A program made the position numbers and the translations under genes. A DNA stretch of 20,137 bases from a virus. The notes under the pieces were generated by a model, which searched no databases, was not told the DNA's origin, and was given only the letters and a program-made list of their open reading frames with translations. The stretch lies in the IMG/VR virus record IMGVR_UViG_3300005841_000093, positions 1-20,137 of that record, one strand, 5' to 3'. Shown piece after piece: positions 7,615 to 13,911 of the stretch; the first letter of the stretch is position 1; each line of letters opens with the position of its first letter.

Positions 7615-9167
7615 TGGTCGAGCATCAAGGTCCGCGCCGTCACGCCGCGTGCAAGATCATCGTGCACGGCATGCAGGACGTGACTGAGAGACTCAATCCG
7701 TACCTGATCTCCGTGCAGGTGATCGACAGCGTCGAAGGCGGTCACAGCCAAGCGCACATCGAGGTCGATGATCGCAACTGCGAGCTTGCGATTCCGCCGG
7801 ATGGCGTGCCGCTGACGGTGATGCTGGGCTGGTCCGGCGAAGGTCCGCGCGTGATCGACTTCGGTCGCGGTGCCAACTCGATGCAGGACGATCCCGCGAT
7901 CACGGCTGAACTCATTCAGAAGGAGATGCGGTGGGGCGGACCGGGACTCGAAGTCGTGTTCGCTGGCTGGGTGTCGGAGGTGGAGAGCGGCTTCGGCAGG
8001 AAGGGCGGCGGTCGCAGGCTGTGGATCAGCGGGACCGGCGGCAATACCAAGGGAAAGGCGAAGGAGCAACAGAACGTCACAGTCGGCGAAGGCAAGAAGG
8101 ATGACTCGCAACAGGCTGGCGAGGGCAAGCACAAGCTCGAAGAGATCGCTGGCAAGGTGTTCGGCAACGCCGGTCTGCAGTTCAAGCTATCGCCCGGCAT
8201 GAAGGCGCTGAAGCGCGACTTCTGGCAGGCGGCGAACGAGAGCGCACAGAACTTCGGCGAGCGCATCGCGCGTGAGACCGGCGGCATCTTCTCGATCAAC
8301 AACGGGATCGCGACGCTGGTCGGCAAGGGCGAGGGCGTCAATGCTGATGGCGACGTGATGTTCGGCATCGAAGCGGTGTGGGGCGTCAACCTGATCGGCT
8401 GGCGCATCAAGCCGTTCTCCGGTCGTCCTCAATACGGCGGCGGCGCTGCGCGGTTCTTCGACTTCAACGCAGCGAACTGGGAGAAGGCGGAGGGCAAGAT
8501 CGGCGGCACCGGACCGTTCGGCGATGCCAAGTCCATCGCGCAGACCGTCGGCGCTGTGATCGGCAAGATCGAGGGCGGGCAGAACGTCGGCGGCATGAAG
8601 GGCGACAGCGAGTCGAAGCGCGGCCAAGGCTGGGTGCTTCTCAATGGCGAGCCGCGTGCGCACGCGCACTGCAATCTCACGCTCACTGGTGCTCGACCGG
8701 GTGTCAACGGCACCTACTACGTCTCGGAAGCTGAGCACAACTACACGCGAGGCGTCGGCTACACCACGCGCTGCAACGTGCAGCACTTCCAGCCGGTGCA
8801 AGGCGATTATAATTGGCACAGGAAGACGCCGGAGGAAGAAGCCGCCAACAAGAAGGCTGAGGAAGACGCGAAGGCGGCGAAGGCGAAGGCCGATCAGGGG
8901 AGCGAGGATGAGAAGTACATCGCCTCGCGTGCAGAGAACGATATGATTCCCGGTCGAGCGCCGGGTGATAAATACTGGGGCTACTGGAATAACAACGATC
9001 CAAGCGAGCGCGACATCCGCGCAGCGAAGGCGTGGTACGAGAAGCGCAAGATCGATCCGCCGCAGCAGTGGAAGGATCAGTTCGCAAAGTTGGGTGATGC
9101 AGCGCCGCCACCAGCAGCCGCAGAACCGCCAGCATCATTTGAAGATCGATGGGGTGGCTTACAATAG
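7614..9167 (+). CDS. Baseplate hub / gpD-like late protein with C-terminal extension
   Basis: A 517-aa protein of the P2 gpD family (phage hub, gp27-like fold, at the tail tip). Family traits are 'NPYLISVQVIDSVEGGHSQAHIEVDD' near residues 23-48, 'TVMLGW' near 64, the 'GWVSEVES' turn near 120, and a middle segment 'FWQAANESAQNFGERIARETGGIFSINNG' near 203-231, the usual 'q.nEsd..fl.rla...g' motif. Residues 360-400 read 'GVNGTYYVSEAEHNYTRGVGYTT', which matches the family end 'y.v..v.H.f...GY.T..'. P2 gpD is about 387 aa. Here a tail of about 115 residues follows, first Lys/Ala/Glu-rich (EEEAANKKAEEDAKAAKAKA) and then 'KYWGYWNNNDPSERDI'. The function of that tail is unknown. It starts one base into the gpX stop. 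Confidence 0.87.
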   Translation: MVEHQGPRRHAACKIIVHGMQDVTERLNPYLISVQVIDSVEGGHSQAHIEVDDRNCELAIPPDGVPLTVMLGWSGEGPRVIDFGRGANSMQDDPAITAELIQKEMRWGGPGLEVVFAGWVSEVESGFGRKGGGRRLWISGTGGNTKGKAKEQQNVTVGEGKKDDSQQAGEGKHKLEEIAGKVFGNAGLQFKLSPGMKALKRDFWQAANESAQNFGERIARETGGIFSINNGIATLVGKGEGVNADGDVMFGIEAVWGVNLIGWRIKPFSGRPQYGGGAARFFDFNAANWEKAEGKIGGTGPFGDAKSIAQTVGAVIGKIEGGQNVGGMKGDSESKRGQGWVLLNGEPRAHAHCNLTLTGARPGVNGTYYVSEAEHNYTRGVGYTTRCNVQHFQPVQGDYNWHRKTPEEEAANKKAEEDAKAAKAKADQGSEDEKYIASRAENDMIPGRAPGDKYWGYWNNNDPSERDIRAAKAWYEKRKIDPPQQWKDQFAKLGDAAPPPAAAEPPASFEDRWGGLQ

Positions 9168-9176
9168 GAGTCAGCA

Positions 9177-10136
9177 ATGACGACGATCACTCTGAGTTCA
9201 GGACACGGAGCCAAGGTACAAGGTGCCGTAGGAATATTGAACGAAGTTGAGGAAGCTCGCCGCGTCGTCGATGCGCTCGCCATCGAACTGGAAGAGCGCG
9301 GCATCGAGGTGCACACCTATCACGATAACACTTCGGACTCGCAGTCAGAGAATTTGTCGGCCATCTGCGACTGGCACAACTCGATTGAGTGCGATCTCGC
9401 GATCTCGATCCACTTCAATGCCTACGAGCCCTGCGAGCAAGGTCGTGGAGTCGAGATGCTCTACGTCACGCAGCACGCGCTCGCGTCGGAGATGTCTGCC
9501 GCTGTCGCGTCGTGTGGCCTGATCAATCGCGGTGCGAAGAAGCGGACCGATTTGAAATTTCTCAACTCAACTGAAGCTCCGGCGATACTGGCGGAAATCT
9601 GCTTCGTTGATTCCGAGACCGACTGTGAAGTGTACGAGGAGAGATTTGAGGACATCATCAAAGCGCTGGCCGATGAACTCGGCGGCGAGGAGACCGATCT
9701 CGAACCGATCCCGCCTGATGATGCATCCTTCCACGCCATCGGCACGTGCAGCCAATTCGGTGGACCCGACGACACCGGAGTCGCGGAGGACGAAGGGCTC
9801 GCATTTATATTTGACGTGCAGGACGCTCCGCATCTCTTCCTGCCTGAAGGAACGCCCGGCACCGAGGGCATGGGACTCGCGCGGAAATTAAATCCGTTCG
9901 TCCACTATGTCGCTTGTCGCTGGGACTACGACCGGACTCCCAAAGAAACATTACTGGAGAACGTCGCGCTCGTTCGTGCGCTGAAGACCGGCGTCGAGTT
10001 GACCGCATTCCCGGCTGACTGGGGACCGCACGAGGAGAAGACGGGACGCGCCGCCGATCTCTCACCGGGCCTTATGGCGGACCTTGGGATCGAGACCGAC
10101 GACGAGGTCGAGGTGATCTATCCGTTCAAGGGATAG
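9177..10136 (+). CDS. Endolysin: N-acetylmuramoyl-L-alanine amidase fused to a DPBB-like domain
   Basis: Cleaves the amide between MurNAc and L-Ala in peptidoglycan; 319 aa. Residues 1-170 are an Amidase_3 domain: the zinc histidine in 'LSSGHG' (H10), Glu in 'NEVEEARRVV' (E23), 'SIHFNA' with the second His, and 'ILAEICFVDSETD' with the catalytic Glu. The 'HDNTSDSQSENLSAI' stretch is a family trait. Residues 195-319 look like an RlpA-type double-psi beta barrel: 'GTCSQFGGPDDTGVAEDEGLAF', then 'TAFPADWGPHEEKTGRAADLSPGLM' and 'LGIETDDEVEVIYP' (compare VRINDRGPF...R.IDLS). Whether this barrel is catalytic or binds the wall is not clear. The AGGAG six bases before the ATG fits. No signal peptide is seen, so release would need a holin. 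Confidence 0.92.
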   Translation: MTTITLSSGHGAKVQGAVGILNEVEEARRVVDALAIELEERGIEVHTYHDNTSDSQSENLSAICDWHNSIECDLAISIHFNAYEPCEQGRGVEMLYVTQHALASEMSAAVASCGLINRGAKKRTDLKFLNSTEAPAILAEICFVDSETDCEVYEERFEDIIKALADELGGEETDLEPIPPDDASFHAIGTCSQFGGPDDTGVAEDEGLAFIFDVQDAPHLFLPEGTPGTEGMGLARKLNPFVHYVACRWDYDRTPKETLLENVALVRALKTGVELTAFPADWGPHEEKTGRAADLSPGLMADLGIETDDEVEVIYPFKG

Positions 10137-10137
10137 C

Positions 10138-10350
10138 TTACTTGCGCTTGTCGTTCTTCTCGTCTCGCTCCGGATGCTGGCCGGTCGGTGAAGCCTGCTT
10201 GGCTTGCGCCGATGCGTCAGACACCAACTGCGAGACCTTCGCCTTCACGTTCTCGACGGCCTGAGAGATTGCTTCCGGGCTGTCTTTGACCTGAACGATC
10301 CGGTCGAGCAACTGGTTAATCTGTTGCACGCTGTCGTGAGATACAGTCAT
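10138..10350 (-). CDS. Small charged helical protein, 70 aa, unknown
   Basis: A lone leftward gene inside a rightward block. Its TAA lies one base after the endolysin stop, so the two genes converge with no space for a separate terminator. Two adjacent ATGs occur (10353 and 10350). AAGGAG sits at normal distance from the second and only three bases from the first, so 10350 is preferred. The product MTVSHDSVQQINQLL... is a helix with a heptad-like pattern (residues 5-52: INQLLDRIVQVKDS, AISQAVENVKAKVSQLV) followed by a highly charged tail (HPERDEKNDKRK). There is no domain I recognise and no membrane segment. It may be an accessory gene expressed separately from the late operon. Confidence 0.62.
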   Translation of the reverse strand: MTVSHDSVQQINQLLDRIVQVKDSPEAISQAVENVKAKVSQLVSDASAQAKQASPTGQHPERDEKNDKRK

Positions 10351-10427
10351 CATTCGCTCCTTGGGTTGAATGGGTAGCGGATGGAAACGTCGCGCGTTGA
10401 AACATGTTCCTTCAGAGGAGGACTGCC

Positions 10428-10598
10428 ATGACTCTCGGTCTCGCCTATTGGATTCTGATGCTGGTCTGGTTCGTGTTCGGATTGCTCGTGCACTTCGGCA
10501 TGGCTGGAGGATACGGCGTGGTCGGCGGCACCTTGCTGCTGTTCGTGCTGTTCGTGCTTCTCGGCTGGCAGGTGTTCGGCGCACCGCTGCGCAGGTGA
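10428..10598 (+). CDS. Small two-helix membrane protein, holin-like
   Basis: A 56-aa protein with two hydrophobic segments, residues about 2-25 (LGLAYWILMLVWFVFGLLVHFGM) and about 32-52 (GGTLLLFVLFVLLGWQVFG), joined by a short Gly-rich turn. GAGGAGG sits 6-7 bases before this ATG, which is better than the upstream in-frame ATG at 10404. I recall the form 'LGLAYWVLML.W.VFG' from phages of this group, but not a proven function. A holin or pinholin role is suggested by size, topology and nearness to the endolysin. It is not shown. Confidence 0.72.
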   Translation: MTLGLAYWILMLVWFVFGLLVHFGMAGGYGVVGGTLLLFVLFVLLGWQVFGAPLRR

Positions 10599-10603
10599 TC
10601 GCC

Positions 10604-10708
10604 ATGTGCTGGATCGCGTTCGCGGCGGGAATATTTGTCGGAGCGAATGTTGGTGTTATGACGTTCGCCATCGCTCGAATTGGTGGGCGTGATTTGAAGG
10701 ACGGCTGA
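10604..10708 (+). CDS. Very small single-span membrane peptide, 34 aa
   Basis: A 34-codon frame: 'MCWIAFAAGIFVGANVGVMTF' is a hydrophobic span, followed by a charged end (ARIGGRDLKDG). The Cys near the start (position 2) is not in a lipobox, so no lipoprotein claim is made. Its TGA overlaps the next ATG (TGATG), and it starts five bases after the previous stop, which supports translation as part of the block 10428-11013. A GTGAT stretch precedes the ATG; the ribosome binding site is weak. It may be a lysis accessory or membrane-anchor peptide. Confidence 0.5.
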   Translation: MCWIAFAAGIFVGANVGVMTFAIARIGGRDLKDG

Positions 10709-11013
10709 TGAAGCTCACCGATCTCGATCCGCACTTCGTCAAGCGCAGCGACCGCTTCGAGTACGACTACACCGACGACATCACGAAGGCCGAAGGCCTC
10801 TCGATGAAGTGCCCGGCATGTCACTGGGCGTTCACCCGGCATCGCGGCGGCGACGTCCACACCATCACGCTGTGGAAGCCGGAGGGCTCATGGTCGTTCG
10901 TCGGCCACGACTATCGCGACCTGTCGGCGATGTCCGGGCGGATCGTCTGCGAGATCACGACCGGGTGCCGGTCCCGGTTCCACATCAAGGCTGGCCGGGT
11001 CGATTTCTGCTGA
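10708..11013 (+). CDS. Cys-rich DUF6527-like protein
   Basis: A 101-aa protein that begins MKLTDLDPHFVKRSDRFEYD and contains 'MKCPACHWAF' (Cys35 and Cys38) plus later Cys pairs ('IVCEITTGCRSRFHI' and a terminal Cys), so a zinc-binding knuckle is likely. The pattern 'L.P.Fv......i...a.....CP.C', then 'W.f.G....l...s........C..HF.i..G....C', matches what I recall of the DUF6527 family, common in phages, with unknown role. The last 29 bases overlap the end of the leftward gene that terminates at 10985. The function is unknown; possible links to envelope or head assembly are not supported by the sequence. Confidence 0.75.
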   Translation: MKLTDLDPHFVKRSDRFEYDYTDDITKAEGLSMKCPACHWAFTRHRGGDVHTITLWKPEGSWSFVGHDYRDLSAMSGRIVCEITTGCRSRFHIKAGRVDFC

Positions 11014-11019
11014 ACCGGG
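10973..11019. other. Inverted repeat at a convergent gene junction
   Basis: CCCGGTTC (10973-10980) and GAACCGGG (11012-11019) form an 8-bp perfect inverted repeat with 31 bases between. It spans the overlap of two convergent genes (stops at 11013 and 10985). A bidirectional terminator is possible, but the loop is long and no T-tract flanks it, so this is weak. Confidence 0.25.
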
Positions 11020-11287
11020 CGGCGATGGACCGGGCCGCTTCGATGGCCTTCGCCGCCTTGGCGTCAGCGTCCCTGATCAGTTCGTCGAGACTGGGAAGGG
11101 GGGTTGTAGCCTCTTCGGGCAAGGCCACTGGACGGGCTCCTAATAGCTTCCTGACGCGCCATGCCCGTTTCCGCCCGGCGCTGACCCGGCTGCGGTGGCA
11201 TTTGGGGCAGGTCGCCCGGCGAATATCTCTCCCGGTGGGCGACCAATGCCTGCCGCAGGCCTCGCAGATCAGGCGCATCCGAACCAT
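10985..11287 (-). CDS. Zinc-ribbon, basic helical protein, 100 aa
   Basis: Last gene of the leftward operon. It starts MVRMRLICEACGRHW and has a four-Cys zinc ribbon (CEAC ... CPKC, about 19 residues between pairs), then a basic stretch (RVSAGRKRAWRVRKLLGAR) and a predicted helix (LDELIRDADAKAAKAIEAARSIAARF). It is probably a nucleic-acid or protein-binding adaptor. The start is uncertain: GTG 11290, ATG 11287 and ATG 11278 are in frame; all lie close to the preceding stop and none has a strong ribosome binding site. The frame continues much further upstream, but that part overlaps the previous gene and has an out-of-frame look. Its 3' end overlaps the convergent rightward gene by 29 bases. 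Confidence 0.65.
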   Translation of the reverse strand: MVRMRLICEACGRHWSPTGRDIRRATCPKCHRSRVSAGRKRAWRVRKLLGARPVALPEEATTPLPSLDELIRDADAKAAKAIEAARSIAARFSRNRPGQP

Positions 11288-11304
11288 CACGCTATTCCGT
11301 AAGT

Positions 11305-11697
11305 CTATGGCGTGGCTTGCGTCTTCATCGGTCCCACGAGGATCGTTGGCGGCGCTGGGATCGGCAACCGCAGGCTCTTCCACATGTGCAAGCAGAACGG
11401 GTGGAAGTTGACGTGCTCCGACTTCGGCGGATGATACTGCACCACCAGTTCGTCCTCGCTCCAGAAGATGTCCTTCACGAAGCACATCTCATCCCACGTC
11501 GGCGCTCGCGTCTCAGTCGAGACCGACACGTGCTCCCATCCGTTCGCCTTGTCATTGCCGCTCGACACCACGAGCAACAGCGTGCCGGTCGGCGTGAGCA
11601 ACCTGAACATCCCCATCATTCCGTAGGTGTCGTCGCTGGCGTATTCACCGCGACGCACCCTGTTCGCCTGCAGCGTGAGCGGAACGTATTTCCTCAC
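11305..11697 (-). CDS. DUF7694-like conserved phage protein
   Basis: A 130-aa protein. The C-terminal part has an easily recalled pattern: 'GWEHVSVSTETRAPTWDEMCFVKDIFWSEDE', then 'VVQYHPPKSEHVNFHPFCLHMWKS'. I know it as a conserved phage/prophage family (DUF7694 in my recollection) in which these Trp, His and Pro residues are the conserved core. No mechanism is known to me. The start is a GTG (11697) that overlaps the preceding gene's TGA by four bases (GTGA), with GGAGGG about nine bases upstream. It belongs to the leftward early operon. Confidence 0.8.
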   Translation of the reverse strand: MRKYVPLTLQANRVRRGEYASDDTYGMMGMFRLLTPTGTLLLVVSSGNDKANGWEHVSVSTETRAPTWDEMCFVKDIFWSEDELVVQYHPPKSEHVNFHPFCLHMWKSLRLPIPAPPTILVGPMKTQATP

Positions 11698-12047
11698 TGC
11701 ACCGGCCCTCCGCCGAGTCCCGGCAGCAACGTCGCCTTCTTCTGATCCGTGTCGCGCTGCGCCGTGAGTTGCTTCAGTTGTTCCGTGAATAGCTTGATGA
11801 TGTCATCGCGGCTCGCACCGTTCGAGACGTAGTGGCACTGGGCATCCTTGTCGCCGAACGGAAACACCATCAGCACGAAGCCGTTGATGCGCTTCACGCT
11901 CATCTCTGCGCCGAGAACCTTCTCGCCGTTGAGAATTCTATCGAGCGACAGCGCCAGCGCCTGCAGCGCCTGCGGTGAGAGCTTCTCGATTCCAGTCAGC
12001 ACCTGTTGCGCTGCCTGCTGTTCTTCGTCGTTAATCTGATCGCTCAT
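11694..12047 (-). CDS. Unknown early protein, 117 aa
   Basis: It starts MSDQINDEEQQAAQQVLTGI, a helical, Gln/Glu-rich N-terminus, then 'LSPQALQALALSLDRILNGEKV'. A central beta-like 'KRINGFVLMVFPFGDKDAQCHYVSNGA' follows, and a helix 'RDDIIKLFTEQLKQLTAQRD'. The middle 'gf.lmvFpfg....C.YvSng.r.d.i..l.eql' pattern is one I associate with small phage proteins of unknown role. The ATG has GAGGAGG at good distance and overlaps the previous stop by four bases. No catalytic motif is seen. Confidence 0.7.
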   Translation of the reverse strand: MSDQINDEEQQAAQQVLTGIEKLSPQALQALALSLDRILNGEKVLGAEMSVKRINGFVLMVFPFGDKDAQCHYVSNGASRDDIIKLFTEQLKQLTAQRDTDQKKATLLPGLGGGPVQ

Positions 12048-12337
12048 TCCACTTCCTCCTCATCGAATTGCTTGACCGGCTTCGGCCTCTCTGCACGCGT
12101 GACGACCAGCGAGTTGGCGACGCTGTCCGTCTTCACCTCGAACCACTTCTTCTTGTGGAAGGCGTAGCCGTAGATGTAGCTGCGCACGTCATCCATCGGA
12201 TACTCGCGGCTGCACGAGATCGTCCCCTGCTGTCCCATCTTCAGCTTGCGCAGCACGTCAGTCGTGTGCTTCGCCATCGCCGTCAGCCGCTCCTTCTCCG
12301 TCTGCGATATCCGTGGCTGCTTGACTCCGTTCGTCAT
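12044..12337 (-). CDS. Unknown early protein, 97 aa
   Basis: The chosen start (12337) has GGGGAG five bases upstream; longer in-frame upstream codons lie over the neighbouring gene and look out-of-frame. The product begins MTNGVKQPRISQTEKERLTA, helical and charged, and ends with an acidic tail (EEEVE). A beta-rich middle (GTISCSREYPMDDVRSYIYGYAFHKKKWFEVK) suggests a small folded domain. No family is recognised. The 5' end overlaps the next upstream gene by 80 bases in another frame, which is long for this operon. Confidence 0.62.
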   Translation of the reverse strand: MTNGVKQPRISQTEKERLTAMAKHTTDVLRKLKMGQQGTISCSREYPMDDVRSYIYGYAFHKKKWFEVKTDSVANSLVVTRAERPKPVKQFDEEEVE

Positions 12338-12500
12338 GTCTCTCCCCTTCTTTGATTGCCTCATCAACCGCTCGCTGCAGTTCTTCGCTGGGCGGCTTCT
12401 TGCCGTACTCGGTTTCATTCCACCAGCGCACACGCAGCGCCATCGGCAGTTTGAACCACTTCTCCGACATCTCCTCGCTGAGTCTCATCGGCAGCGCCAT
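12258..12500 (-). CDS. Unknown acidic early protein, 80 aa
   Basis: It starts MALPMRLSEEMSEKWFKLPM with GAGGTGG at good distance. The N-terminal half is well ordered: 'WFKLPMALRVRWWNETEYGKKPPSEELQRAVDEAI', with several Trp. The end is Asp/Ala/Glu/Gly-rich (ATDIADGEGAADGDGEAHD) and likely disordered. That tail is exactly the part that overlaps the downstream gene (12258-12337), so it may carry little constraint in this frame. The first part also overlaps the gene that ends at 12485 by 16 bases. No function is recognised. Confidence 0.6.
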   Translation of the reverse strand: MALPMRLSEEMSEKWFKLPMALRVRWWNETEYGKKPPSEELQRAVDEAIKEGERHDERSQAATDIADGEGAADGDGEAHD

Positions 12501-12967
12501 GACTTGCCACCTCGTGTGATCACCTTGCGCTTGCCGTGACGCGTGCAGACGTTGCTCTCTGCGTGAGCGATGCGCGTGCGCTTCACTCGCTTGCTGTACT
12601 TCGGCTCCGTGCCAGTCTCATCGAGCGCGTCCTCCGGCAGAGCAACGAGCTTCGGCACAGCGGGCGCAGGATCAGGGCGGATCGTTTCCGTCTTCACTGG
12701 CACCGGCTCTGCCATCGCGACCACTGGCCGAACGAGATCGATCTCTCGCACGCGGTCCTGCTTCTTCAGCGGCTCGACCGGCACGGCATCGAAGCGCTCT
12801 GCGATGGTCGGCTTCTCGACGATGATCCGCTCAGCGCCGGGCAAGCGCTGGATCGCAATCATCAGCATCGCGAGACCGCCTGCGATCCCGAACGCAATCG
12901 GCACAGCGCGAGGCACTCTCGCCACGCCGATGATCCGCTCAACTCTGATGTCGGTTATACTGCGCAC
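12485..12967 (-). CDS. Single-span membrane protein with C-terminal Cys motif
   Basis: 160 aa from a GTG start (12967) that has GGAGGT at ideal distance. Residues about 20-42 (AVPIAFGIAGGLAMLMIAIQRL) form one membrane helix. The middle (about 50-115) is Pro/Val/Glu-rich and probably extended, like a periplasmic or cytoplasmic spacer. The end 'NVCTRHGKRKVITRGGKSWRCR' is a compact Cys-His-basic motif (VC.rHG.rkv...g.sWRC). I recall this end from many Rhizobiales phage proteins of unknown role. It is encoded in the early operon rather than the lysis module, so a spanin role is not favoured. Confidence 0.72.
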   Translation of the reverse strand: MRSITDIRVERIIGVARVPRAVPIAFGIAGGLAMLMIAIQRLPGAERIIVEKPTIAERFDAVPVEPLKKQDRVREIDLVRPVVAMAEPVPVKTETIRPDPAPAVPKLVALPEDALDETGTEPKYSKRVKRTRIAHAESNVCTRHGKRKVITRGGKSWRCR

Positions 12968-13164
12968 CGCGTGTACCTCCGTGTCGTCGTTTGATTCACG
13001 ACATCGATCACGTCGATGTAGGCAACATCAGGACGTTCGATGGCGGCATCCAAATCCATCTCCATCGTGTCGAAGTCCTCGTACTGGAGACGCATCACCA
13101 CGTCGCCGTACTTCGCGCCCTTGTATTCCCAGTTGGCGTAGAGCTTGAGTTCGTATGTCGTCAT
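12955..13164 (-). CDS. Unknown early protein, 69 aa
   Basis: Product MTTYELKLYANWEYKGAKYG... alternates beta strands ('YELKLYANWEYKGAKYGDVVMRLQYEDF') and then acidic helix ('DTMEMDLDAAIERPDVAYID') and strand ('VIDVVNQTTTRRYT'). It is tightly packed, overlapping the upstream gene by four bases (ATGA) and the downstream GTG start by 13. Third-position GC is high. No family is recognised. Confidence 0.65.
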   Translation of the reverse strand: MTTYELKLYANWEYKGAKYGDVVMRLQYEDFDTMEMDLDAAIERPDVAYIDVIDVVNQTTTRRYTRCAV

Positions 13165-13361
13165 GTGCTGGCCTTCTGGTTGATGACGGAGCGGGCGAGA
13201 TCGAACGCGTCGGGATGTCCCGCCAATATCTCCAGCAGCACCGCTTCCAGCGCCTCGATGCGGTCAGCGGCTTCGTCGCAGAGTTTGAACATGCCAAGGC
13301 TGTAGTGTCGGTGAAATGCATCAGAGCCTTCGCGGCGCAGGCGCTCGATAAGGTCGCTCAT
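13161..13361 (-). CDS. Unknown helical early protein, 66 aa
   Basis: The start 13361 (MSDLIERLRREGSDAFHRHY) has GGAGGT at ideal spacing; the longer upstream frame is rejected because it lies wholly over the neighbour. The product is almost fully helical: 'LIERLRREG', then 'CDEAADRIEALEAVLLEILAG' and 'AFDLARSVINQ'. The 'L.ehLR.......l..EAAdrIe.Le' pattern is widespread in small phage proteins. The function is unknown. It overlaps both neighbours by four bases. Confidence 0.7.
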   Translation of the reverse strand: MSDLIERLRREGSDAFHRHYSLGMFKLCDEAADRIEALEAVLLEILAGHPDAFDLARSVINQKAST

Positions 13362-13600
13362 CGCTTCACCTCCAATCCGGCGGCGATGAGCCACGCGACC
13401 CACGCCAAGCTGAGTGCAGTCTTCGCCGCTTCTTCGTTGGTCTCGATGCCGGATGCTCTGCCGCCCTTCGGCTGGATCGTATTGAGCGACCATATCCAGC
13501 GATCAGCATCGGTGCTGCTGTGCTCGATGTAGCCGACGCGCACGCTGCCAGAGTGTGCAGCGTGCAGCGTCTTCGATGCGTTGGCTTTGAACGTCAGCAT
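13358..13600 (-). CDS. Unknown early protein, 80 aa
   Basis: Start at 13600 (MLTFKANASKTLHAAHSGSV); the ATG shares one base with the stop of the preceding gene. A beta-like first half ('VRVGYIEHSSTDADRWIWSLNTIQPKG') is followed by a helix ('NEEAAKTALSLAWVAWLIAAGLEVKR'). The pattern 'W.WsLn.i......G.....eeAK.al...W..wl.aAGL' is one I associate with conserved phage proteins, with no assigned role. A GAAGAAG stretch (minus strand) precedes the start. Confidence 0.68.
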   Translation of the reverse strand: MLTFKANASKTLHAAHSGSVRVGYIEHSSTDADRWIWSLNTIQPKGGRASGIETNEEAAKTALSLAWVAWLIAAGLEVKR

Positions 13601-13911
13601 CAGCGATGCTTCTTCCCGATCAGTGCGCCGAACGCCGCCTGACCTTCGGCGCTCGCAGCCCACGCGTCGCTCTCTTCCCTGCTTGCATCGAAGTCGCCGT
13701 TGACCACGCGCTGACGAAGCGTGACGATCCCGGCATGGTGCGGATGATCCGGGTTGAAGTGAATCTCGAACTGGAGATCGCTGCACAACTGCATCTCCGG
13801 CATCGCCAGCGGTGACAGGAAGTCGTGGTAGTAGCCGGTCGCCGCCTTGTCGGCCATCGCGTCGAGCCCGACGTCGCGCAGTGCCTGCGCCAACATGTCC
13901 TTCGTGTGCAT
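13600..13911 (-). CDS. Unknown early protein, 103 aa
   Basis: Start at 13911 (MHTKDMLAQALRDVGLDAMA), with AAGGAG about nine bases upstream; earlier in-frame codons lie over the neighbour. An N-terminal helix is followed by 'KAATGYYHDFLSPLAMPEMQL', a His-rich strand segment 'FEIHFNPDHPHHAGIVTLRQRV', then 'NGDFDASREESDAWAASAEGQAAF'. The 'nGdFDa..EEsdaWa.S.eGq.a' end is a phrase I recall from small phage proteins. The His cluster could bind metal, but no catalytic signature is clear. Confidence 0.7.
   Translation of the reverse strand: MHTKDMLAQALRDVGLDAMADKAATGYYHDFLSPLAMPEMQLCSDLQFEIHFNPDHPHHAGIVTLRQRVVNGDFDASREESDAWAASAEGQAAFGALIGKKHR

Noticed and set aside
10809-11411. Rightward 200-codon frame extending over the leftward operon end
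   Set aside because: Overlaps the DUF6527-like and zinc-ribbon genes, with Arg/His-rich shadow composition and no ribosome binding site.
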